Positions 17,067-24,816 of a stretch of DNA of 64,000 bases are shown in pieces. The DNA lies in NCBI RefSeq assembly GCF_014649735.1, contig NZ_BMTP01000012.1:62001-126000 (forward strand), in the 5' to 3' direction. The first letter of the stretch is position 1. Each line of letters starts with the position of its first letter. Under the pieces are notes generated by a model. The model ran no database searches, was not told where the DNA came from, and was given only the letters and a program-made list of their open reading frames with translations. The position numbers and the translations under genes were made by a program. The DNA is from Streptomyces lavendofoliae (GTDB taxonomy: Bacteria > Actinomycetota > Actinomycetes > Streptomycetales > Streptomycetaceae).

Positions 17067-17123
17067 TTGCGCATCGACGCATGATCATTGCGCACTTGGG
17101 GCACAGACGGGGAAACATTGCGC
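17067..17123. promoter_or_regulatory. TTGCGCA boxes upstream of the permease-Lrp operon
   Basis: Two exact TTGCGCA boxes at 17067-17073 and 17088-17094, spaced by 21 bp (two helical turns), and a third ATTGCGC at 17117-17123. They sit in an unusually AT-rich patch between the divergent permease and SGNH genes. Phased, repeated half-sites suit an Lrp-family octamer. Inferred operator. Confidence 0.5.
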
Positions 17124-17187
17124 CCCGCCGCACGAATCGACACATTGGGGCCGTGAGCAGGTGTTCCGGCGACCGTGGGAGACGCGT

Positions 17188-18204
17188 ATGACCTGGCAGG
17201 ATCCGGTGCCGTTCCTCCGCGGCACGGCCTGGGTGGACGAGGACGGCCGCGCGGTGCGCGCCGACCCGGCGGGCATGGCGCGGCTGCCCTGGGAGACCGC
17301 CCAGCGGGCCCTGCTGCCCATCGGCGTACGGCTGGAGTTCACGGCGTCACCGGGTACCCGCGCCGTGGAGATCCGCTACCGCGCGGACGTGCCGGACGGG
17401 CCCGCCGGGCTGCGGGAGCTGGCGCACTGCTTCGCGCTGTGGGAGGGCGACACCTGCCTGCACGAGGCGTTCACCGAACCGGCCGAGGAGGCGCTCGTCA
17501 GGGTGTCCCTGCCCGGGGGCACGGGTCCCTTCACCATCCACCCGCCCGAGAGCCAGGCCCCCGTCATACTGGGGCTGCGCGCCGTCGGGGGCACCGTATC
17601 CCCCGCTCCCCCACGGCCCCGCTGGCTGGTCCACGGCGACTCGATCACCGAGGGCTGGCTGTCCACCCGCTCCGCCCGCTCCTGGCCGGCCGTCGCGGGA
17701 CGGGCCCTGGGACTGGACCCGGTCAACCTCGGTTACGCGGGCTCCGCGCGCGGCGAGCTCGCCGTCGCCCAGCAGCTGGCCGCCCTGCCCGCCGACCTCC
17801 TGACGCTGGCGTTCGGCACCAACTGCTGGTCCGGCGTCCCGCACTCGGCCCCGCTGCTGTACGAGACCACGCGCGCGTTCGTCGCGCTCGTACGCCGGGG
17901 CCACCCGGACACCCCCCTGCTGGTGCTCTCCCCGCTGCTGCGCCCCGAGGCGGAGGCGACCGCCAACGCCCTGGGCGCGACGCTCGACGACCTCCGCACC
18001 GCGATGGAGGAGGCCGTACGGGACCTGGCCGCCGCCGGGGACGAGCGGCTGGCGCTGCTGCCCGGGCGCGACGTGCTGGGGGCCGGGCACCTCGCGGACG
18101 GGCTGCACCCGGACGACGCGGGCCACGCACGGGTCGCCGCCGCGGTCACGGCGGCCGTCCGGCACGAGGTGGCGCTCGGCGCCCGGGCCCTGTCGCGCAC
18201 GTGA
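17188..18204 (+). CDS. SGNH/GDSL-family hydrolase
   Basis: Two-part protein of 338 residues. An N-terminal beta-sandwich-like region (about 1-135) is followed by an SGNH hydrolase domain with HGDSITEG (nucleophile S152), the block III Asn in AFGTNCW and the C-terminal DGLHPDDAGH supplying Asp and His. This two-domain form is common among Streptomyces esterases that remove acyl groups from carbohydrates. There is no signal peptide, so it acts in the cytoplasm unless exported by an unrecognised route. ATG at 17188 is preceded by GGGAG. Divergent from the permease-Lrp operon over a 293-bp spacer. Substrate unknown. Confidence 0.85.
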   Translation: MTWQDPVPFLRGTAWVDEDGRAVRADPAGMARLPWETAQRALLPIGVRLEFTASPGTRAVEIRYRADVPDGPAGLRELAHCFALWEGDTCLHEAFTEPAEEALVRVSLPGGTGPFTIHPPESQAPVILGLRAVGGTVSPAPPRPRWLVHGDSITEGWLSTRSARSWPAVAGRALGLDPVNLGYAGSARGELAVAQQLAALPADLLTLAFGTNCWSGVPHSAPLLYETTRAFVALVRRGHPDTPLLVLSPLLRPEAEATANALGATLDDLRTAMEEAVRDLAAAGDERLALLPGRDVLGAGHLADGLHPDDAGHARVAAAVTAAVRHEVALGARALSRT

Positions 18205-18517
18205 GCGCGCCGACACCGCGCCGGCGGTGTGAGCGATGCCACGACGGGGCCGCAGGTGCCGGACGGGGGTGGGCGACGTCACAGTCAGCCGGGGACGCGG
18301 GCCGGGGACGGGCGCGCGGGCGGCGGCAGCGCGGGCGGCGGGGCCCGGCGGGTGAGCGGCGCCACACGGGTACGGCGGCGGGGCGACGGCGGACCGTCGC
18401 CGTCGCGGACTTCAGTGGAATGAGAGCCGGAAGCCGGGGTAGGGGCGCCTTCGGTCGGTGACGTCGCTCTCCGGCCCCCGACTCACGTCCGGGTCCCGTC
18501 CAGAAGGAGGTTCTGTC
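18205..18517. other. Non-coding spacer with small hairpins
   Basis: No credible gene. It holds a 7-bp hairpin at 18213-18230 (ACACCGC / GCGGTGT), probably the SGNH terminator, a 9-bp hairpin at 18383-18406, and GAAT-N15-GGGTAG at 18418-18442. The last is one base away from a SigB-type promoter and points at the small gene that follows. Confidence 0.5.
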
Positions 18518-18751
18518 GTGCTGATGGCGCACCCGTCCATGTTGCGCAAACTCGTGGCCAGGTATGAGGAACTGTCCGCACCCGGTGCGGACGCGGACCC
18601 GAAGGTCAAGCGTCAACGGGAGGACACCGCTTACACACTCTGCGTGTCCACCGGGACGCGTGACATACGTGACGCGCTCCGGGTGGCCGGACACACGCTC
18701 GCGGCGGCCGGCGAACCGGTGGCCGTCTCGACGACGACGGCCTCGCTCTGA
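18518..18751 (+). CDS. Small DUF5133-type protein
   Basis: 77-residue cytoplasmic protein. I recognise the pattern of the small Streptomyces family with LVARYEELSAP near the N-terminus and EDTAYTLCVSTGTRDI in the middle (DUF5133). It has two predicted helices and no membrane segment. The GTG start at 18518 has an excellent AAGGAGG 7 nt upstream, which makes it a real gene despite its size. It lies directly before the stress-signalling operon and may share stress control through the near-consensus GGGTAG promoter in the preceding spacer. The biochemical role is unknown. Confidence 0.75.
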   Translation: MLMAHPSMLRKLVARYEELSAPGADADPKVKRQREDTAYTLCVSTGTRDIRDALRVAGHTLAAAGEPVAVSTTTASL

Positions 18752-18959
18752 GCGGACGGGGAGGGCTGCGACCGGCACTCTCCGGTCGCCGCCCTCGGCG
18801 TCCGCGCGCGGAGTCACGTTTCTTCGGGGCGCGGGTCGGCCACTACCATCCAACCGCCGTTGACCACGAGAAGCAGAGCGGGCGCCCCCGGTTCTCCGGT
18901 GTTTCCGGCGCCGTCCCTCCTAAACCCGCCCGTCCTGCTTCCCCCTGCGAGAGGTGCTT

Positions 18960-19850
18960 GTGAACACCAGCGAATCGAGCGTGCGGGACCGCCTCTGCGA
19001 GGCCCTGCGGGAGCGTGAGGAGGAGATCGCGGACCGGTGGGTCCGGCTCCAGCTGGAGCAGGCGGTGCTCAGCACGGACATGAGCGAGCACGAGGTGCGC
19101 GAGGAGGCCGACCTGCTGATCTCCGCCCTCGCCGCGGGCCTGGCGAGCGACGTCCCGGTGGAACGCCTGGTGACGTCGCGCAACGAGCTGCGCCAGACGG
19201 TGATAGAGCTGTCGCTGCGCCGCGCCCGGGCGGGCGCGTCGCCGACGGCCACGTCACTGGCCGTGCTGTCGCTGAAGGAAGCGCTGCTGTCGGCCGTCCA
19301 GCACACCACCCGGGACTCGGGCGAGCTGTACTCCACCGCCATCCTGGTCAACCGGCTGCTGGACGCGGCCGGTGTGCTCTCGTTCGAGACGTACGTGGAG
19401 GGGCGCGAGGAGATCATCCAGCGCCAGAGCCGCCAGTTGCTGGAGGTCTCTACGCCGGTGGTCCGCCTCTGGCGGCACGTGCTCGCCGTACCGCTGATCG
19501 GGACGCTGGACACCGCCCGCACCCAGGTCGTCATGGAGAGTCTGCTGCAGGCGATCCAGGACAACGAGGCCCAGGTCGCCATCATCGACATCACCGGTGT
19601 CCCGGCCGTCGACACCGCGGTCGCCCAGCACCTGATGCACACCGTCAACGCGGTGCGGCTGATGGGCGCCGACTGCGTGATCAGCGGTATCCGGCCGCCC
19701 ATCGCCCAGACCATCGCCCAGCTCGGTATCGACCTGTCGACCATCCTCACCCGCGCGACTCTGGCGGACGCCCTGGCCGCCGCCATCCGGCTGACCGACC
19801 AGCCGGCCGTCGGCCAGGACGCCGGCACGGCCGGGTCGGTGACGGCGTGA
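18960..19850 (+). CDS. rsbR: RsbR-like stressosome/STAS co-antagonist
   Basis: 296 residues. An N-terminal helical sensor-type domain (about 1-160) precedes a STAS domain (about 170-285). The two threonines phosphorylated in Bacillus RsbR proteins are both present: T219 in GVPAVDTAVAQH and T251 in RPPIAQTIAQLG. This marks it as an RsbR paralogue and not a simple anti-anti-sigma factor. The GTG at 18960 has GAGAGG 5 nt upstream. First gene of a five-gene unit; its stop overlaps rsbS by 4 nt (GTGA). In the family it forms large complexes with RsbS that hold RsbT until stress. The N-terminal domain lacks haem or flavin motifs, so the input is unknown. Confidence 0.9.
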   Translation: MNTSESSVRDRLCEALREREEEIADRWVRLQLEQAVLSTDMSEHEVREEADLLISALAAGLASDVPVERLVTSRNELRQTVIELSLRRARAGASPTATSLAVLSLKEALLSAVQHTTRDSGELYSTAILVNRLLDAAGVLSFETYVEGREEIIQRQSRQLLEVSTPVVRLWRHVLAVPLIGTLDTARTQVVMESLLQAIQDNEAQVAIIDITGVPAVDTAVAQHLMHTVNAVRLMGADCVISGIRPPIAQTIAQLGIDLSTILTRATLADALAAAIRLTDQPAVGQDAGTAGSVTA

Positions 19851-20257
19851 CCGCCCCCCGGGCCACCGGCGTACCGATCCTGCGGCTCGGCGACGTGCTC
19901 ATCACCGGCCTGCTCAACGAGCTGGACGACCAGTCCGCGGTGGCCTTCACCGACGAACTCACGGAGCGGATCGCCGGCGACGGCGCCCGCGGCGTCCTGA
20001 TCGACATCTCCCGGCTGGAGATCATCGACTCCTTCGTGGCGCGCACGCTGATGGAGCTGACCACGATGGCCCGCCTGCTCGGTGCCCGGGTGATCGTGGC
20101 CGGGATGCGGCCCGCGGTCGCCATCACCCTGGTCGAGCTGGGGCTCCAGCTGACCGGCGTGGAAACCGCTCTCAACGCGGAGCAGGGCCTGACCGCGTTC
20201 GGCTGGCACCGTATGCCCCGACCCGCGGGGGAGGCCCGACGTGACGCTCCACGGTGA
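19847..20257 (+). CDS. rsbS: RsbS-like STAS protein (RsbT antagonist)
   Basis: 136-residue single STAS domain. The segment LIDISRLEIIDSFVAR places S62 at the position phosphorylated by RsbT in Bacillus RsbS. Unphosphorylated RsbS binds RsbT; phosphorylation frees it. The GTG start overlaps the rsbR stop by 4 nt, and the 3' end overlaps rsbT by 17 nt, so production is likely stoichiometric with its partners. The C-terminus adds about 15 residues beyond the domain (MPRPAGEARRD). Length and motif make the assignment firm; the partner relations are inferred from the family. Confidence 0.91.
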   Translation: MTAPRATGVPILRLGDVLITGLLNELDDQSAVAFTDELTERIAGDGARGVLIDISRLEIIDSFVARTLMELTTMARLLGARVIVAGMRPAVAITLVELGLQLTGVETALNAEQGLTAFGWHRMPRPAGEARRDAPR

Positions 20258-20843
20258 ACGGGTTGCTGGTTCCGAGCTGATCGCCCAGCGCTCCGCGCCG
20301 GCCGGCCCCACCGTCGCCGCCGCCCGGACGGCCGACCGGGCCGGTGCCCGGTCCACGGCGTCCGGCACGTCCGCTGAGTCCGGCGCCCCGGGTGTGTCCG
20401 GCGGCGCCTTCGCGGACCCCGGTCCCCTTCCGGGGGGTCCTGGCCGGTCCTCGCGGTTCAACGTCGCCTCGGAGGAGGATCTGCTGACGGTGCGTCATGC
20501 CGTGCGGGCCGCCACCGTGGAGGCCGGCTTCGGGCTGGTCGACCAGACCCGGATCGTCACCGCCGCGAGTGAGCTCGCCCGCAACGCGTACGTCCACGGC
20601 GGCGGCGGGTCGCTGGAGATCGAGATGCCGACCCGCTCCGGGCGCAGGGGCCTGCGGCTGACGGTCCGCGACGACGGCCCCGGCATCCCCGACCTCGACC
20701 AGGCCCTCACGGACGGGTTCACCACCGGCACGGGGCTCGGGCACGGCCTGGGCGGCGCGCGCCGGCTGATGCACGAGTTCCAGGTGCACAGCCGGCCCGG
20801 TGAGGGCACCACGGTGGTCGTCGCACGCTGGAACGACCGCTGA
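20241..20843 (+). CDS. rsbT: RsbT-like switch kinase with N-terminal extension
   Basis: HATPase-fold serine/threonine kinase that should phosphorylate RsbS and RsbR and then activate an RsbU-type phosphatase. The ATPase domain occupies about 75-198: N-box ASELARNAYVHGG, G1 box DDGPGIPDL and the ATP lid GTGLGHGLGGARRL. Residues 1-70 form an Ala/Gly/Pro/Ser-rich tail absent from Bacillus RsbT (about 133 residues). The GTG at 20241 has GGGGGAGG 6 nt upstream. Internal GTG codons exist (for example at 20394) but without a ribosome site. Stop and next start overlap as TGATG. Confidence 0.88.
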   Translation: MTLHGERVAGSELIAQRSAPAGPTVAAARTADRAGARSTASGTSAESGAPGVSGGAFADPGPLPGGPGRSSRFNVASEEDLLTVRHAVRAATVEAGFGLVDQTRIVTAASELARNAYVHGGGGSLEIEMPTRSGRRGLRLTVRDDGPGIPDLDQALTDGFTTGTGLGHGLGGARRLMHEFQVHSRPGEGTTVVVARWNDR

Positions 20844-21856
20844 TGGACACCCCGAAGTCCGTCACGACCCACATCCGGGTGGACCACTACAGCGCCGTTC
20901 AGCTGGCGGCCACCACCGCCCGCCGGACGGCGCTGGACCAGGGCCTCACGGGCGCCCTGCCGGACCAGGCGGCCGTACTGGCCAGCGAGCTGGCCGGCAA
21001 CGTGTCCAAGCACGCCCACAACGGCTCGCTCTACATCCAGCCGCTGCCCCTGCGCCCCGGCGTGGAGGTCCTCGCCGTCGACCGGGGCCCGGGCATGGCC
21101 GACCTGGAACAGTGCCTGACCGACGGTTACACCACCAGCCGCACGCTGGGCTCCGGTCTCGGGGCGGTGCGCAGGATCGCTGACGAGTTCACCGTGCGTA
21201 CGAGGGAGGGCTCCGGCACCGTCGTCTCCGCCCGCCTGGGCGAACCGGGAGGCACCCCCGCCGAGGGGACGCCCGGCGTGGGCGCCGTACGCGTCCCCGC
21301 CGACGGGGAGAGCCTCTGCGGGGACTCCTGGGGCCTCGCCGTCGACGGGGAGGTCCGTACCGCTCTGGTGGTGGACGGCCTGGGGCACGGCCGGCTCGCC
21401 GCCGAGGCCGCCGACCTGGCCGTACGCGCCTTTTACCGGGATCCCGGCCTGCCGCTCCCCGGGCTGCTGCACACGATGAACCGGGCGCTGCGCCGCAGCC
21501 GCGGCGCGGCGGTCGGCCTGCTGCGGCTGTCGCCGGAGGGCGTCGACCACTGCTCGGTGGGGAACGTGCGGGCGCTGTTGCTGGGCCACGACGGTGTCCG
21601 CCGGCGCTTCGGCGGCCAGCCGGGGGTCGTGGGCTGGAACATGCCCGAGCCCCGGGTGCAGCGGGTGCCCGCCGAGCCGGACGCCGTCGCCCTGCTGCAC
21701 AGCGACGGCGTCGACGCCCGCTGGACCCACACCCTGACCCCCTTCGTGAGCGGATTGCCCGCACCGCTGCTCGCCGGAGCCCTGGTCCACGAACACCGCC
21801 GCAGCCGGGACGACGCCACCGTCCTCGCCCTCGGCCCGGTCCGGAGAGAGCCATGA
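20843..21856 (+). CDS. HATPase-PP2C fusion: RsbT-like kinase domain plus RsbX-like phosphatase
   Basis: 337 residues in two domains. Residues about 10-135 are an anti-sigma/RsbT-like ATPase with ASELAGNVSKHAHNGS, VDRGPGMADL and TLGSGLGAVRRIADEF. Residues about 150-335 are a SpoIIE/RsbX-type PP2C phosphatase, with LVVDGLGHG carrying a metal-binding Asp and LLHSDGVDARW near the end. RsbX resets the stressosome by dephosphorylating RsbR and RsbS; here that activity would be joined to a kinase-like domain in one chain. The ATG overlaps the rsbT stop, and its own stop overlaps the next gene as ATGA. Whether the ATPase domain is catalytic or only binds nucleotide is unknown. Confidence 0.86.
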   Translation: MDTPKSVTTHIRVDHYSAVQLAATTARRTALDQGLTGALPDQAAVLASELAGNVSKHAHNGSLYIQPLPLRPGVEVLAVDRGPGMADLEQCLTDGYTTSRTLGSGLGAVRRIADEFTVRTREGSGTVVSARLGEPGGTPAEGTPGVGAVRVPADGESLCGDSWGLAVDGEVRTALVVDGLGHGRLAAEAADLAVRAFYRDPGLPLPGLLHTMNRALRRSRGAAVGLLRLSPEGVDHCSVGNVRALLLGHDGVRRRFGGQPGVVGWNMPEPRVQRVPAEPDAVALLHSDGVDARWTHTLTPFVSGLPAPLLAGALVHEHRRSRDDATVLALGPVRREP

Positions 21857-23160
21857 AACCCCAGATCACGACCCTCCACTCGCTGGCGGGGCTGCGCAGC
21901 GCGCTGCGCCGCCTCGCCCACCGGGCGGGCCTGTCCGTCGAGCTGCGCTACCGGCTCGCCCTGTCGGCCACCCGGGTGGCCGGCGCCGAGCTGGCGGCCG
22001 GCCGGCCGGTGCTGCTGGAGTCGGTGCCGCCGCAGCCCCGGGACCCGGGAGCGGACGACCGGGCCGGCGGAGGGACGGTCGGGGACCGGCCGGACGGGCC
22101 CGCGGGACCCGGTGGGCCGGAGGAGGGGCGGCTGATCGTCCGGCTGCACCTGCCGCACGCGCCGCGCCGGCCGTCGCTGGAGGGGCTCCCCCTGCCCGCG
22201 GAGCGGCTGCCCGGCACCACGGCGGTGTGGCGGGTGCCCGTACCGCTGCCGTCCGCCGGCGGGGACGCGGGCCGGGACGATCCGCCCGGTCTGGTCGACC
22301 TGCTGGAGGAGGAGCTGAGCGCGGCCGTCGACCGGGCGGACGCGCTGGCCGAGGACCACCAGCGGCTCAAGCACGAGCTGGCCGAGACGAACAGCGGCGT
22401 GCTGGCGCTGTACGTGCAGCTGGAGGAGCGCGACGAGCAGCTGCGCCAGGCGCACGGCCGGATACTGCGCCAGCTGGAGGACGCCCTGCGCCCGCCGCCG
22501 GTGCGGGTGCCGGGGCTGGAGATGGCGGTCCACTACGAGCCGGCGGAGAAGCACGCCCCCACGGGCGGCGACCTGTACGACTGGTTCGTCCTGCCGGACG
22601 GCACCGTGCACATCACGGTGGTGGACGCCCTCGGGCACGGGCTGACCAGTACGCGCAGCGCGCTCAACGTCACCCACGCCGTACGCACGCTGGCCCTGGA
22701 GGGCCACCCCCTGGAGTCGCTCATCGCCCGGACGGACGAGGTGCTCGCCACCTTCGACCACGAGCTGATGGCCACCGTGCAGCTGGTACGGCTCGATCCG
22801 GCCGGCGGGCACCTGGTGCTGGCGAACGGCAGCCATCCCCCGGCCCTCCTCGTCCGGGCCGACGGGGAGTCGTCCCTGCTGGAGGTGCGCGGCCGGGGCA
22901 TCGGCTTCCCCCTGCCCGGCAGCGAGCGGCTGCTCTACGACCGCCTCGACCCGGGGGACCTGCTGGTGCTGTACACCGACGGGCTCACCGAGAGCCGCCG
23001 CGACCCCCGCGAGGGCGAGCAGCGGCTGGCACTCGCGGCCCGCCGCCACCGGCACCGCCCCATAGAGGACGTCCCGGCGGCCATCGCGGCGGACATGCAC
23101 ACGGTGATCCTGCACCCGGACGACACGGTGGCCCTCACCGTACGGCGGGTGCCCGGCTGA
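21853..23160 (+). CDS. RsbU-like PP2C (SpoIIE-type) phosphatase
   Basis: 435 residues. A variable N-terminal region (1-140, HATPase-like remnants and a Gly/Pro-rich loop) is followed by a long coiled coil (about 150-210, LLEEELSAAVDRADALAEDH). The phosphatase domain is at about 220-432: GGDLYDWFVLPDG, VVDALGHGLTSTRSA and VLYTDGLTESR carry the metal-binding acidic residues. The coiled coil resembles the linker by which RsbU-type enzymes are switched on by RsbT. Its predicted target is a phosphorylated anti-anti-sigma factor, but no gene for a free RsbV-type protein lies in the window. Last gene of the overlapping operon. Confidence 0.88.
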   Translation: MKPQITTLHSLAGLRSALRRLAHRAGLSVELRYRLALSATRVAGAELAAGRPVLLESVPPQPRDPGADDRAGGGTVGDRPDGPAGPGGPEEGRLIVRLHLPHAPRRPSLEGLPLPAERLPGTTAVWRVPVPLPSAGGDAGRDDPPGLVDLLEEELSAAVDRADALAEDHQRLKHELAETNSGVLALYVQLEERDEQLRQAHGRILRQLEDALRPPPVRVPGLEMAVHYEPAEKHAPTGGDLYDWFVLPDGTVHITVVDALGHGLTSTRSALNVTHAVRTLALEGHPLESLIARTDEVLATFDHELMATVQLVRLDPAGGHLVLANGSHPPALLVRADGESSLLEVRGRGIGFPLPGSERLLYDRLDPGDLLVLYTDGLTESRRDPREGEQRLALAARRHRHRPIEDVPAAIAADMHTVILHPDDTVALTVRRVPG

Positions 23161-23175
23161 TCCTCGCCAGTCCGT

Positions 23176-23199
23176 GGTTAACGCACCAGGTCTGGGTAT
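23176..23199 (+). promoter_or_regulatory. Candidate SigB/SigF-class promoter before the anti-sigma ATPase gene
   Basis: GGTT (23176-23179), 14 nt, GGGTAT (23194-23199), matching the Streptomyces stress-sigma consensus GNNT-N14-16-GGGTAC/T. The -10 box ends 29 nt before the GTG start. Sequence match only. Confidence 0.6.
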
Positions 23200-23228
23200 G
23201 CGAGCGGTGATGATTGAAGGAGCCGCTC

Positions 23229-23615
23229 GTGGTTGTCATGATTACGCCTTACGCCGACTGCGCCTCGGCCCGTGACTCGGCCGCGCGTTTCGTGGCCGAA
23301 CACTGTCCGTGGGCGGACCTGGACGCGGTACAGCTGGTCGTCACGGAGCTGACGGCCAACGCCCTGCGCCACACCGCGGGCTGGTGGCGGCTGCGGCTGC
23401 GCGCCGACCCGGGTGTGCTGGCCGTGGAGCTCGACGACTCCAGTACGGCCCTCCCCGAGGCGCGTACGCCGGACTTCACCGGTGGTGGCGGCGGCTTCGG
23501 CTGGCCCATGGTGCTGAGCCTGGCGAGCCGGGTCGAGGTCCAGCCGACCCCGGCGGGCAAGACGGTCCGGGCGATCTGGTCCCACGATCACGGGATCGGG
23601 ACCGAAGCGGCCTGA
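23229..23615 (+). CDS. Anti-sigma-type HATPase (RsbW/SpoIIAB-like)
   Basis: 128-residue single-domain ATP-binding protein. N-box VTELTANALRHT, a degenerate G1 region (ELDDSSTALPEARTPDF) and G2 GGGGGFGWPMVLSLAS. Streptomyces has many such proteins; a subset bind sigma factors and phosphorylate STAS antagonists. GTG at 23229 is chosen for GAAGGAG 6 nt upstream; an ATG three codons later is the alternative. It lies just after the RsbRST operon and is convergent with a SigB-family sigma gene 190 bp away, so it is a good candidate partner for that factor. The missing DxGxG motif leaves kinase activity in doubt. Confidence 0.85.
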   Translation: MVVMITPYADCASARDSAARFVAEHCPWADLDAVQLVVTELTANALRHTAGWWRLRLRADPGVLAVELDDSSTALPEARTPDFTGGGGGFGWPMVLSLASRVEVQPTPAGKTVRAIWSHDHGIGTEAA

Positions 23616-23744
23616 CGACGAGAAGGTCCCGCGGAACGCCGACGGGACGTGCGCGGTGACGGGACGACGTGATGCGCACCGGCTGTCGCCCGGCAGGACC
23701 CGGGCGCGGAAACGGGACGCCCGGGCGCGGGAACGGAAGTCGCC

Positions 23745-23773
23745 GATGCCCAGGGCCGTGCGCCCCGGGCATC
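23745..23773 (-). terminator. Terminator after the sigma factor gene
   Basis: GATGCCC (23745-23751) pairs with GGGCATC (23767-23773), with a further inner GGGC/GCCC pairing. It starts 32 nt beyond the sigma factor stop and could serve both convergent genes. Confidence 0.55.
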
Positions 23774-23804
23774 TGTATGGATCGGTCGGTCGACGGCCGG
23801 AGGA

Positions 23805-24653
23805 TCACTCCACGGCCAGCAGGCCCTCCCGCAGCCGCGCGGTGATCCGCGAAAGCAGCCGGGACACGTGCATCTGGGACACGCCCAGCACGGCACCGAT
23901 CTCCGACTGCGTCATCTCGTCCACGTACCGCATCTGCAGAATGCGCCGGTCGCGCTCGTCGAACTGCTCGATGAGCGGCTTCAGCGCCTGTACGTTCTCG
24001 ACGATCTCCAGCTCGCGGTCCGGCTCGCCCAGCCGGTCGCCGAGGGTCTCGGAGGAGTTGTCGGCGCTGTCGTCGAGCGGCAGGTCGATCGAGCCGGCCG
24101 TGTATCCGTTGGCGGCGACGAGCCCTTCGAGGATCTCGTCCTCCTTCATCCCCAGGTGCTCGGCCAGCTCGGCCGGGGTCGGGGAGCGGTCGAGGCGCTG
24201 GAAGAGTTCGTCGGTCGCGCGGGCGATGTCGATGCGCAGCTCCTGGAGGCGCCTCGGCACGTGCACCGACCAGCTGGTGTCGCGGAAGAACCGCTTGATC
24301 TCGCCGATGACGCAGGGCATCGCGAAGGTGGTGAACTCCACCTCGCGGCTGAGGTCGAAGCGGTCGATCGCCTTGATGAGCCCGATGGTGCCGACCTGGA
24401 TGATGTCCTCCATCTGGTCGGACCGGTTGCGGAACCGGGTCGCCGCGTACTTGACCAGGGAGAGGTTGAGCTCGATCAGCGTGTTACGGACGTACTGATA
24501 CTCCTCGGTGCCCTCCTCCAGCACGGCCAGCCGGTCGAAGAAGGCCTTGGAGAGCTCCTTCGCGTCCTTCGGAGCCACCTCACCGGGATTGCGGACCTCC
24601 GGCAGATCGGTGATCGTCTGCGGGCCGGTACCGGTCGAGATCGTGGTCGCCAT
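23805..24653 (-). CDS. SigB/SigF/SigG-family RNA polymerase sigma factor
   Basis: Alternative sigma-70-type factor of about 282 residues, lacking region 1.1. Region 2 is at about 70-135 (MEDIIQVGTIGLIKAIDRFD and FTTFAMPCVIGEIKRFFRD), region 3 has SPTPAELAEHLGMKEDEI, and region 4 (about 225-275) has an HTH in MTQSEIGAVLGVSQMHVSRL. The VPRRLQELR segment is typical of the SigB/F group that is controlled by anti-sigma ATPases. I prefer the ATG at 24653, with GGGAGG upstream; an ATG at 24677 and a GTG at 24659 are possible. A GGGTAC-type promoter upstream suggests that the gene is read by its own or a sister sigma factor. Confidence 0.93.
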   Translation of the reverse strand: MATTISTGTGPQTITDLPEVRNPGEVAPKDAKELSKAFFDRLAVLEEGTEEYQYVRNTLIELNLSLVKYAATRFRNRSDQMEDIIQVGTIGLIKAIDRFDLSREVEFTTFAMPCVIGEIKRFFRDTSWSVHVPRRLQELRIDIARATDELFQRLDRSPTPAELAEHLGMKEDEILEGLVAANGYTAGSIDLPLDDSADNSSETLGDRLGEPDRELEIVENVQALKPLIEQFDERDRRILQMRYVDEMTQSEIGAVLGVSQMHVSRLLSRITARLREGLLAVE

Positions 24654-24700
24654 GGACACTGCACCCTCCCTATTCATCTGCGTACGTTCGCAAGCCGCGT

Positions 24701-24725
24701 GTACCCGTCTTCGGCGCGGACACGC
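24701..24725 (-). promoter_or_regulatory. Candidate SigB/SigF-class promoter of the sigma factor gene
   Basis: On the minus strand GCGT (24725-24722), 15 nt, GGGTAC (24706-24701), matching GNNT-N14-16-GGGTAC/T. The -10 box is 47 nt before the ATG at 24653, leaving room for a short leader. Confidence 0.62.
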
Positions 24726-24746
24726 GTACGGATTCGGCCTGACGCG

Positions 24747-24796
24747 AAAAAAGCGGAGTGGCCGCCTCTCGCACCGTGCGGGAAGCGGCCACTCCG
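24747..24796 (-). terminator. Intrinsic terminator of guaB1
   Basis: 12-bp perfect stem (24785-24796 with 24754-24765) with a 19-nt loop, followed on the minus strand by GC and six U (24752-24747). This is one of the few textbook U-tract terminators in the window. It starts 20 nt after the guaB1 stop. Confidence 0.88.
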
Positions 24797-24816
24797 GCGG
24801 GCCCTCTGACCGTACG

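Noticed and set aside
18229..18423. Small open frame in the spacer before the DUF5133 gene
   Set aside because: Gly/Arg-rich, no ribosome-binding site, overlaps hairpins.
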